Of a stretch of 7,057 nucleotides of DNA, positions 1 to 6,079 are shown in pieces. The notes below the pieces were generated by a model. It saw only the letters and a program-made list of their open reading frames with translations. It did not search any database and was not told the origin of the DNA. How positions within the stretch are numbered: the first letter of the stretch is position 1; every line of letters starts with the position of its first letter. The stretch is from JBBRGG01 sp038240875. GTDB taxonomy: Bacteria > Planctomycetota > Phycisphaerae > Phycisphaerales > UBA1924. The stretch covers positions 1 through 7,057 of the forward strand of contig JBBRGG010000188.1 of the NCBI GenBank assembly GCA_038240875.1, written 5' to 3'. Both the position numbers and the translations under genes were made by a program.

Positions 1-547
1 TCCGTATCTTCGCTCGAATTGGCCACCAGTCGTACAAAAGCATTTCAATAGGCCGCCACAGCGCAACCCACGCGACGATGGTCATGCTCTCGGCCATCGT
101 CGAGGCAATCGTTCCCGAAGGAAGCATTCCTTCGACCACGCGAGAAAGTGCAATGATTGAAATCACAAACACCAAGCCGATCAAGAGCCCGATGCGCGCG
201 TTGTGCATCGTCCGCCTGAGTTCGCGCCGCGTCGCGTGCACCAATTGGAGAAAGTAATTGTGGACCGCCTCGGGCACATGCACGAGCCTGCCATCCCGAT
301 CTTCGAGCACACGCACGACCAATCGCAAGGCGTCACGCCGAGGCAGTTCCTCGACCTCGCCGATGATGAACGCCGCGGCTTGCGGATCGATATCTCGCTC
401 GCGAAAGGGCGACGGGTCCATCGAGTTGTAAAACTGCCTGCTGTTAGCAAGCTCGAGCTCAATAACCCACGCGCCCGAGCCATCGCGCTTCCATGGATTG
501 CGAACGCCATCGATAAGAACGCTTTGTAGATGATCTGGTTCGGGCAT
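1..547 (-). CDS. Conserved membrane protein of unknown function (3' end cut by window)
   Basis: Reading the minus strand from the ATG at 547 gives 182 codons without a stop before the left edge, so the C-terminus is missing. The first ~110 residues are soluble-looking and well structured, with the stretch WVIELELANSRQFYNSMDPS at about 27-46 followed by FRERDID, a charged helix-like region at 55-85, and a basic patch RRELRR near 107-112. Two hydrophobic segments follow, at about 119-137 (IGLLIGLVFVISIIALS) and 148-165, and then an aromatic stretch with YDWW at 172-175. This suggests a cytosolic N-terminal domain anchored by two helices. The aromatic and charged pattern looks conserved, but I cannot name a family. 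The start is the furthest in-frame ATG I found; the bases before it hold no clear Shine-Dalgarno site. It is divergent from the gene at 709. Confidence that it is a real gene is fairly high because the frame is open throughout and chemically coherent; its function is unknown. Confidence 0.78.
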   Translation of the reverse strand, partial: MPEPDHLQSVLIDGVRNPWKRDGSGAWVIELELANSRQFYNSMDPSPFRERDIDPQAAAFIIGEVEELPRRDALRLVVRVLEDRDGRLVHVPEAVHNYFLQLVHATRRELRRTMHNARIGLLIGLVFVISIIALSRVVEGMLPSGTIASTMAESMTIVAWVALWRPIEMLLYDWWPIRAKIR

Positions 548-708
548 ACATGCAGGATACAGAGGAACAGGCACGCGCGAACATGTTCTGCATACCTATC
601 TCGCAAGCGCCGCAAAAGATGACTCCGCCAACAACCTTCCAGAACAGCCTTGGCCATTGGCTCTTGACGTTGGCCTTCGCCAGCCTTCGCTCGTGCGAAT
701 ACTTACAC
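548..708. promoter_or_regulatory. Divergent intergenic region between two membrane-protein genes
   Basis: These 161 bases separate the ATG at 547 (minus) from the ATG at 709 (plus), so promoters for both genes should lie here. I see no convincing -35/-10 pair and no ribosome binding site for either gene. The plus frame of the downstream gene stays open back to an ATG at 550, but its translation here is low-complexity and lacks the structured look of the downstream protein. I therefore treat the stretch as non-coding. Confidence 0.35.
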
Positions 709-1113
709 ATGACGTGGACTCAACTTGCAATCGTGCTGCCAATTTTCTTGTGCGTGGACGCACTGATCGTTATCACGCTCTTCAAGGCGTGTGCATCAGC
801 GTGGAATGATCTCGCGAACAAATACCCGGTCAATGCAGCCGCTATCTCGGAGAGCGCGGAGACAAAGTGGCGCGAGTTCCAATCCATCAGCATCGACTTC
901 TTCAACCTGGGTTTCTGCGCCCACCTTCGACTTGACCAAACGCACCTGCACATGGCTCCAGCATGGTTCATGCGTAAACTCGGTGCCAAGCCCATGAGCA
1001 TCCCGCGCGAAGCGCTCGCCAACTCTGAACGAAGGCGCGTCGTAGGCGTCATTGTCCAACTCGGTGGCACACAGCTCAAATTACCAAAATGGATCATGCC
1101 GCTTCCGACATGA
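709..1113 (+). CDS. Small single-helix membrane protein, unknown function
   Basis: This encodes 134 residues. Residues 5-25 (QLAIVLPIFLCVDALIVITL) form one hydrophobic helix that would act as an uncleaved signal anchor. After it come a motif W32-NDLANKYP (32-40), then NLGFCAHLRLD (66-76) and LHMAPAWFMRKLGAKPMSIP (80-99), followed by a basic patch RRRVVGVIV. The alternation of beta-like segments suggests a small folded domain behind the anchor. From memory, planctomycete genomes carry uncharacterised proteins of this layout, but I cannot name the family. I chose the ATG at 709 because the hydrophobic anchor begins directly after it; an in-frame ATG at 550 would add 53 residues of unstructured sequence. 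No Shine-Dalgarno site precedes either start. The stop at 1111-1113 faces the end of the dockerin-protein gene, 19 bases away. A minus-strand open frame at 720-1097 is read as its shadow. Confidence 0.68.
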   Translation: MTWTQLAIVLPIFLCVDALIVITLFKACASAWNDLANKYPVNAAAISESAETKWREFQSISIDFFNLGFCAHLRLDQTHLHMAPAWFMRKLGAKPMSIPREALANSERRRVVGVIVQLGGTQLKLPKWIMPLPT

Positions 1114-1132
1114 TCCTTACATTTCTTTCAAT

Positions 1133-2167
1133 CTACGAGCATCCACCCGCTTCGTACACATCAAAGAACGCCGCAACGTCATCACCCGTGACGCCACCAT
1201 CTTGGTTGACGTCGGCGCAGTTACCTCCACCCTCAAACTCGGCGAAGAACGCCGCAACATCATCACCTGTGACGCCGCCATCCTGGTTGTAATCCGCAGC
1301 GCACACCGGGCACACGTTCGCCGTTCCAGATAGTTCAAAGGGAAGCGAGTACGCGCGACCATCGGCAACATTCGCGACAAATCCTTCGCGCCCCTCAAAC
1401 CACGAGCGCGGGTCCGCCGCGGCTCCAGTAATGCTATTGAAGAGTCGCGCGTTGTGCACGGGTAACTGTCCTCGTGGCGTCACGAGGGGTATGAAAACAT
1501 TCTGCGATGGGCTCGTCGCGCCGACAAATGACCACTCGATCCAGTATGTTCCTTCCGCCAATTGCCCTTGATTTGGCAGCCCATTGAGCGGCACCGTGTA
1601 GGAAAATACTGGCCGCACCGTCGTCGTGCTCGTCAGGCTCTGGCGATGTGCGACGAACGTTCCTGTTCCTGCGCTCAACTGCAATGGTGCCGCCAACACA
1701 GCGACCGGCAACGGGTCAGGCAACACGCCCGGTGAGTTCGCCGAGAAGGGCGGCGCCGTCCACAAGTTCACTCGAACGTGCGTGATACTTGGCGAAGTCT
1801 GGCTCGTCTGAAACGCATACACCGTCAGCGAGTCCAGATCCCACCCGCCCGCAGGTACACTGAAATCTTCTGCGACCGCCGTCGTCACCAGCACCGTCGC
1901 GCCGATGCCTGTTGTTGTGAATGTAGAAACCTGACCAGGAATAGTGAACCCTTCCGCATTGCTAATCGCCAACCCCGCAATCGAACCGGTTCCGCCGGTT
2001 GGGTTTGTGATAAACGTGCCGTTGCTGTGTAGCACTTGGGCGTTGGCGAGCGAAGCAACCGCAAACATCACGCCAGCACTAAGCGCAGCGGAGCCAAAGG
2101 TGCCTAGCGGATAACGCGGCGAAAGACGTGGCGAACCAGTCATGACAATGCGCGAACGAATCGACAT
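1133..2167 (-). CDS. Secreted protein with C-terminal GC-type dockerin repeats
   Basis: The 344-residue product starts with a long signal peptide: a basic N-region rich in Arg, a hydrophobic core at about 27-40, and a likely cleavage site after ALA-type ANA (41-43) before Q44. Residues 44-280 are rich in Thr, Ser, Gly and Pro and look like an extracellular beta-sandwich or low-homology domain; no catalytic motif is visible. The C-terminus holds C286-PV-C289, then two repeats of about 27 residues (291-316 and 318-342), each with an EF-hand-like loop D-x-N-Q-D-G-G-V-T-G-D-D that fits calcium binding, with C317 and C343 after the repeats. This arrangement matches what is annotated as a GC-type dockerin domain in Phycisphaerae, thought to anchor or sort exported proteins. 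The start at 2167 is supported by AAGGAG six bases upstream. It lies 39 bases downstream of the thiolase on the same strand, so co-transcription is possible but the functions look unrelated. The cargo function is unknown. Confidence 0.9.
   Translation of the reverse strand: MSIRSRIVMTGSPRLSPRYPLGTFGSAALSAGVMFAVASLANAQVLHSNGTFITNPTGGTGSIAGLAISNAEGFTIPGQVSTFTTTGIGATVLVTTAVAEDFSVPAGGWDLDSLTVYAFQTSQTSPSITHVRVNLWTAPPFSANSPGVLPDPLPVAVLAAPLQLSAGTGTFVAHRQSLTSTTTVRPVFSYTVPLNGLPNQGQLAEGTYWIEWSFVGATSPSQNVFIPLVTPRGQLPVHNARLFNSITGAAADPRSWFEGREGFVANVADGRAYSLPFELSGTANVCPVCAADYNQDGGVTGDDVAAFFAEFEGGGNCADVNQDGGVTGDDVAAFFDVYEAGGCS
1163..1294 (-). repeat. Two dockerin-encoding DNA repeats, 81-base period
   Basis: The segments starting at 1166 and 1247 are direct repeats offset by 81 bases (27 codons). 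Over their first 43 bases 39 match, and the four differences are all silent third-position-type changes or nearly so in the encoded D-G-G-V-T-G-D-D-V-A-A-F-F loop. They encode the two calcium-loop halves of the C-terminal dockerin of the gene at 1133-2167. Confidence 0.85.
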
Positions 2168-2173
2168 GTAGAA

Positions 2174-2179
2174 CTCCTT
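2174..2179 (-). promoter_or_regulatory. Shine-Dalgarno site of the dockerin-protein gene
   Basis: On the minus strand this reads AAGGAG, part of a longer match TAAGGAGTTC, with six bases between it and the ATG at 2167. It fixes the start of the dockerin-protein gene. The AT-rich stretch just upstream (2190-2206) includes TATATATTA on the minus strand and could hold a -10 element, but no good -35 pairs with it. Confidence 0.75.
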
Positions 2180-2206
2180 ATCATTGCAAACAAACTAATA
2201 TATACA

Positions 2207-3424
2207 TCACATCATCTCGACGACCATCGCGACCGCATTTCCGCCGCCAAGGCATATCGCAACCACCCCACGTTTGCCGCCGGTGCGCTTGAGCTGATGA
2301 ATCAGCGTCGTCAAGCATCGTGCGCCCGAGCCGCCGATGGGGTGGCCCAGGGCAATTGCGCCGCCAGCGACGTTGACTTTTTCTTCAGGAATCTGGCCTT
2401 CGCGCATGTTCTGGAGCACCTGCGCCGCGAACGCCTCGTTAAGCTCGAATAGGTCGATGTCGTTGATCGTGAGACCCGCCTTTGCAATCACCGCAGGCAC
2501 AGCCAGCGCCGGCGCACGAAAGATGTCCTTTGGCGCTACGCCCGACGTGTGATACGCGACGATCTTTGCCAGTGGCTTGATGCCTAATTGCTCGGCCTTG
2601 GCAAGCGAAGACACCGCAATTGCCGCTCCGCCATCGGAGATCTGCGACGCGTTGCCCGCGGTCACGCTGCCATCTTTCTCGAACGCCGCACGAAGCTTGC
2701 CCAGGGATTCAATCGACGAATCCGCGCGAATGCCTTCATCCGCCGCAACGCCAGGCGATTTTTTATCGAAGCACTGCTCGCCAGTCACCGGTACGATCTC
2801 GCCCGCAAACCACCCGTTCTTCGCTGCCTCGGCTGCCTTCATATGGCTGCGAACCGCCCAGCGGTCCTGCGCTTCGCGCGTGATGTCATACTTCTTCGCG
2901 ATGTAATCCGCCGAGTTGCCCATCAAACATGCCTCAAATGCACAGCGCAAACCGTCGTACTGCATGTGGTCTTCAAACTGAACCGGGCCATACTTTGGGC
3001 CTCCCGCACCGTCGCGGATGCGAGAGAAGTAGGGGGCGTTAGTCATGTTTTCAAAGCCGCCAGCAAGGACCAACTGGTTGTCCCCGGCTATGATCGACTG
3101 CGCCGCCTGCATGACCGATTGCAACCCGCTGCCACAGACCTTGTTGATCGTCACGCACGACTGCGTGTCGGGCAAACCAGCCTTTAGCGCGGCCTGCCGC
3201 GCCGGGTTCTGTCCCAAACCAGCCTGCAACACGCAACCCATGATTACTTCATCAATCTCACCCGCCAGCGCCGCGGCTTTGATCGCGGGCACATCAGCAA
3301 AGACCCCGGCAATCGCGTAACTCCCAAGCAAAGGCGAGTGCACGGCCTTAAGCCCACCAAAGAACCGACCAACAGGAGTTCGCTTCGCAGCCAGAATCAC
3401 AGGGATCGTTGCGGGGGTAGCCAT
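2207..3424 (-). CDS. Acetyl-CoA acetyltransferase / thiolase family
   Basis: The 405-residue product is a complete thiolase, close to the usual ~390-400. It catalyses thiolytic cleavage of 3-ketoacyl-CoA or, in the biosynthetic direction, condensation of two acetyl-CoA to acetoacetyl-CoA, in the cytosol, usually as a tetramer. All signatures are present: NKVCGSGLQSV with the acylated nucleophile C97; TAGNASQISDG (255-265); ELNEAFAAQ (327-335) with N329; NVAGGAIALGHPIGGSGAR (351-369) with H361; and CLGGG (391-395) with the second catalytic C391. The N-terminal PVILAAKRTPVGRFFGG is typical. I take the ATG at 3424 because AAGGAG lies eight bases before it and the family begins about here; an open frame 16 codons longer (to 3472) has no such site. 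The strong NEAF and GHP motifs fit the AtoB/PhaA/FadA group, but sequence alone does not decide between degradative and biosynthetic roles, so I give no symbol. It is divergent from the hut pair. Confidence 0.96.
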   Translation of the reverse strand: MATPATIPVILAAKRTPVGRFFGGLKAVHSPLLGSYAIAGVFADVPAIKAAALAGEIDEVIMGCVLQAGLGQNPARQAALKAGLPDTQSCVTINKVCGSGLQSVMQAAQSIIAGDNQLVLAGGFENMTNAPYFSRIRDGAGGPKYGPVQFEDHMQYDGLRCAFEACLMGNSADYIAKKYDITREAQDRWAVRSHMKAAEAAKNGWFAGEIVPVTGEQCFDKKSPGVAADEGIRADSSIESLGKLRAAFEKDGSVTAGNASQISDGGAAIAVSSLAKAEQLGIKPLAKIVAYHTSGVAPKDIFRAPALAVPAVIAKAGLTINDIDLFELNEAFAAQVLQNMREGQIPEEKVNVAGGAIALGHPIGGSGARCLTTLIHQLKRTGGKRGVVAICLGGGNAVAMVVEMM

Positions 3425-3716
3425 CGTGGGAACTCCTTGGTTTAGAATGCGGCCTGAGGCAAAAACCATCACGTGAAAATCAGGGAATGCTGCTCAACGC
3501 AAATCATCGTCAATCCAACAACTTGACTGGCTGCTTGGTTGGCTGCTCTTGACCCCAGTCATTGGCCCGCAACAATCAGCAACAGCCTGCAATAATAGGA
3601 TGTCGAGCGACCCTATGCCGATTTGACGCGCCTGCGTCACCCGTACGCGCGTCTTTTCACTTCTACCAACACGCTTTCATTACCGCACGCATGCACAGCG
3701 CTGGTACAGTCAACGC
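3425..3716. promoter_or_regulatory. Divergent intergenic region between thiolase and hutG
   Basis: This 292-base stretch has no convincing gene; open frames reaching into it from hutG's other frames are Arg/Pro-rich shadows. It must hold promoters for both directions. Visible details are a short direct repeat TGGCTGCT at 3528-3535 and 3540-3547, flanked on both sides by TTGAC (3523-3527 and 3549-3553), which could be an operator or -35 elements. A TGGTACAGT at 3702-3710 has the form of an extended -10 and ends six bases before the hutG start. No terminator hairpin with a T-run is apparent. Confidence 0.4.
3433..3438 (-). promoter_or_regulatory. Shine-Dalgarno site of the thiolase gene
   Basis: The minus strand reads CCAAGGAGTTC here, with eight bases between AAGGAG and the ATG at 3424. 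It selects that ATG over the longer in-frame start at 3472. The core AAGGAGTTC is the same as that in front of the dockerin-protein gene. Confidence 0.75.
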
Positions 3717-4727
3717 GTGAGCACCAAACCCATCGCTATCCCACATTGCACGCCCGGCCTTTGGCCAATCGAAATTCTCCCCGCGCGCTTCGCCAGCCAT
3801 GTGCACCAAGCACTTATCACCGGCTGCCGCGTCGCGTTACTCGGCCTCGCCGACGACCTGGGCGTGCGCCTCAACGCTGGCCGCCCAGGCGCATCTCAAG
3901 GCCCAAATGCCTTTCGCGCTGCCCTCGCAGGCTATGGCGTTTCAACCCCCGCAGGCTTCACCTACCCCAAAGTCTTCGACGCAGGCGACATCATTCCCGC
4001 TCCCGGAGACTCTCCACAAGCCCTCCATCAAACCCACGCCCGCATCCGCGAAGCCGTCCACGCGATTCTTGACCTTGGCCTCTTTCCCATCGCAATCGGT
4101 GGCGGGCACGATCTCACCTTCGCCTTCGCTGGCGCCGTCTTCGAGTGGACCCGCGCCAACGCCAACTCTGCTTTCATCGACCAAGAAGACGACGTCGACG
4201 ACGGCATCGACACCGCCCACGCTCATACCTTTGGCTGCGTCTACGCCGATGCCCATCTCGACGTTCGCGAAGCCGTCGGCAGCGGCATGCCCTTCCGCCG
4301 CCTCATCGAGCAGCACGGCATAGCCCCTCTCCTGGTCGAAGGCCTCGACCACTTCGCCAACGCGCGTGAATTCATCGACTGGTTCGAGGACCACTCCGGC
4401 CACATCGCCGAACCCGACGAAGACGCACACGAACGCTACGAAGAAGTCTTCGCCGACACCCAGCACATCATCGCCAGCTTCGATCTCGACGTCATCGATA
4501 TGGCCGCCGCCCCAGGCGTCAGCGCGATGAATCCCATGGGCATGTCCACACACGATGCCGAGCGCCACGTTGCTCGCTGGGGTGCCGACCCGCGTGTCGC
4601 TTGCTTTGACCTGATGGAACTATCTCCTAAGCACGACGAAACAGGTAGAACCGCCCGCCTTGCCGCACGTTTATTCCTGACCTTCCTTTCCAACTGGTCC
4701 TCTCGCCCAACATCATTTCAAAGCTGA
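3717..4727 (+). CDS. hutG: Formimidoylglutamase, arginase/ureohydrolase family
   Basis: The 336-residue product belongs to the arginase fold with a binuclear manganese centre. Metal motifs are GGGHD (128-132, H131), DAHLD (178-182) and SFDLDVID (254-261, D256 and D258), with the conserved E301 in LMELSPKHD and a GRTARLAA C-terminal helix (310-317). The sequence APGVSA (265-270) directly after the third metal motif is typical of HutG-type members. The reaction would be N-formimidoyl-L-glutamate plus water to L-glutamate and formamide, the last step of histidine breakdown. The substrate assignment rests mainly on the neighbour: an imidazolonepropionase, whose product feeds this step, starts 65 bases downstream. 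Other ureohydrolases (agmatinase, guanidinobutyrase) are the alternatives. The start is GTG at 3717; there is no Shine-Dalgarno site, and an extended -10-like TGGTACAGT so close to it raises the possibility of a leaderless message. Odd points are an acid-rich insertion at about 150-170 between the first two metal motifs, and Met instead of the common Pro after D261. Confidence 0.87.
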   Translation: MSTKPIAIPHCTPGLWPIEILPARFASHVHQALITGCRVALLGLADDLGVRLNAGRPGASQGPNAFRAALAGYGVSTPAGFTYPKVFDAGDIIPAPGDSPQALHQTHARIREAVHAILDLGLFPIAIGGGHDLTFAFAGAVFEWTRANANSAFIDQEDDVDDGIDTAHAHTFGCVYADAHLDVREAVGSGMPFRRLIEQHGIAPLLVEGLDHFANAREFIDWFEDHSGHIAEPDEDAHERYEEVFADTQHIIASFDLDVIDMAAAPGVSAMNPMGMSTHDAERHVARWGADPRVACFDLMELSPKHDETGRTARLAARLFLTFLSNWSSRPTSFQS

Positions 4728-4792
4728 CGCGAGCTGAAGCTAACACGATTCGCCTTTCTCACTCTCGCTTTCAAGACGTCACGCACCTACGC
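4728..4792 (+). other. Short spacer between hutG and hutI
   Basis: Sixty-five bases separate the HutG stop from the HutI ATG. I see no hairpin terminator, no clear promoter and no Shine-Dalgarno site before the ATG at 4793, so a single transcript for both genes is the simplest reading. Confidence 0.45.
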
Positions 4793-6079
4793 ATGCCTCA
4801 ACCTCCTGCCATCCTCATCCGCGATGCGCGAATCCTCACCCTCGCCGGCACATTTCCTCGCCGCGGCGGCAACGACATGCGCGATCTTCGCATAATTGAT
4901 CGTGGCGACGTCCTTATCGTCGGCGACCGCATCGTTCGCGTCGGCCACGTCGACGCCAGCGAACTGCCCAACGGCGCCGCCTCCATCCGCGCCGATGGCC
5001 GCGTCCTCATGCCCGGCTTTGTCGATTGCCACACACACGCCTGCTCGGCTGGCTCGCGCATCGACGAATGGGAAATGAAACTGGGCTGGGATCGCGCCCG
5101 CGACGGCTCAAACACAACCATCACCTCGCGCGACCACAAGCCCACCTACCTAGAAATCCTCGCCAAAGGTGGCGGCATCATGAGCACCGTCGCCGCCACA
5201 CGCAAAGCCACCGAAGCCACACTCTCTTCACTTCTTCGCGCCCGCCTCGAACGCTTCCTCGAACACGGCACAACCAGCCTGGAAATCAAAAGCGGCTACG
5301 GCCTCACCCTCGACGCCGAACTCAACATGCTCCGCGCAATCGTCCGCGCCATCTCCGAGTTCCAAGGCACAATCGTCCCCACCGCGCTCCTCGCCCACGC
5401 CATCGACCCAACCGTTCTCGGCCTCGCCGAATCCATCATCTCCCAAGGCGTTCGCGCCGTCACCCACGAATACCCAGGCATCACTATCGATGCCTATTGC
5501 GAAGATGGCGCCTGGTCTCTCGATCAATGCGCACGCCTCTTTGCCAAAGCCGTTGAATGTGGCTCGCCTTGGCGCGTCCACGCCGACCAGTTCAATCGCC
5601 TAGGCATGATCCAGCACGCAATCGCTCACGGCGCAACAAGCGTCGATCATCTCGAAGCGTCAAGCGCCGACGACCTCCGCGCTCTCGCTGCCTCCAATAC
5701 CTTTGGCGTCATCCTTCCTCTCTGTGGCCTTCATCTCGACGGTCGCTACGCCAACGCCCGCCACTTCCTCGATAGTGGCGGCCTTCTCGCCATCGCCACC
5801 AACAGCAACCCAGGCTCCGCGCCAGGCGTCTCTATGCCCATGGCTATTGCGCTCGCCGTCCGCTCCTGTGGCGTCTGCGTCGAAGAAGCCATCATCGCAA
5901 CAACCCTCAACGCCGCTGCCGTCTTAGGCCTTGAAGACCGTGGCATGATCGTTCCCGACGCTCGAGCCGACCTCATCCTTCTGGCTCACTCCGACGAACG
6001 CGCACTGGCATACGAACTTGGTGGCAACCCTGTCGAAGCCACGATCGTCGGCGGCGCGCTCCTCTCCCGCCGCTGGTAG
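4793..6079 (+). CDS. hutI: Imidazolonepropionase (HutI), divergent variant
   Basis: The 428-residue product is a TIM-barrel amidohydrolase of the HutI type, somewhat longer than the usual ~400-415. HutI hydrolyses 4-imidazolone-5-propanoate to N-formimidoyl-L-glutamate in the cytosol. Visible features: VLMPGFVDCHTH (71-82) with metal ligands H80 and H82; AGSR with the substrate-binding R89; GGGIMSTVAATR (126-137); SLEIKSGYGLTLDAELNMLR (162-181) with Y169; H202 in LLAHAID; VHADQF (262-267) with the metal ligand H263; VDHLE (284-288) with H286; and NPGSAPGVSMP (339-349). The usual TDxNPGS reads TNSNPGS, so the fourth metal ligand Asp is Asn337. There are about 17 extra residues near 98-117 and a short insertion at 20-32. 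The start ATG at 4793 puts the beta-strand ILIRDARILTLAG where the family begins. Its 3' end overlaps the opposite-strand zinc-ribbon gene by 94 bases. Family membership is firm; full activity is less so because of N337. Confidence 0.92.
   Translation: MPQPPAILIRDARILTLAGTFPRRGGNDMRDLRIIDRGDVLIVGDRIVRVGHVDASELPNGAASIRADGRVLMPGFVDCHTHACSAGSRIDEWEMKLGWDRARDGSNTTITSRDHKPTYLEILAKGGGIMSTVAATRKATEATLSSLLRARLERFLEHGTTSLEIKSGYGLTLDAELNMLRAIVRAISEFQGTIVPTALLAHAIDPTVLGLAESIISQGVRAVTHEYPGITIDAYCEDGAWSLDQCARLFAKAVECGSPWRVHADQFNRLGMIQHAIAHGATSVDHLEASSADDLRALAASNTFGVILPLCGLHLDGRYANARHFLDSGGLLAIATNSNPGSAPGVSMPMAIALAVRSCGVCVEEAIIATTLNAAAVLGLEDRGMIVPDARADLILLAHSDERALAYELGGNPVEATIVGGALLSRRW

Noticed and set aside
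181..657. Minus-strand 158-codon open frame
   Set aside because: It overlaps the left-edge gene in another frame of the same strand; its translation is Arg/Ser/Cys-rich and lacks the structured look of the chosen frame.
720..1097. Minus-strand 125-codon open frame opposite the small membrane protein
   Set aside because: The plus-strand frame has a clean N-terminal anchor and a coherent domain; the minus frame looks like its complement.
1981..1999. Inverted repeat AACCGG...CCGGTT resembling a hairpin
   Set aside because: It lies inside the dockerin-protein coding region, encodes a Thr-Gly-Gly-Thr-Gly stretch, and has no T-run or regulatory position.
2588..3187. Plus-strand 199-codon open frame inside the thiolase
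   Set aside because: It lies fully antisense to conserved thiolase motifs and is Arg/His-rich, a typical shadow in GC-rich coding DNA.
3942..4568. Minus-strand 208-codon open frame rich in Val, Gly and Asp
   Set aside because: It is the complement of hutG, which carries all the metal-binding motifs; the repetitive composition is that of a shadow.
5026..5556. Plus-strand 176-codon Arg/His/Pro-rich frame within hutI
   Set aside because: It is a frame-shifted reading of hutI with extreme composition and no motif.
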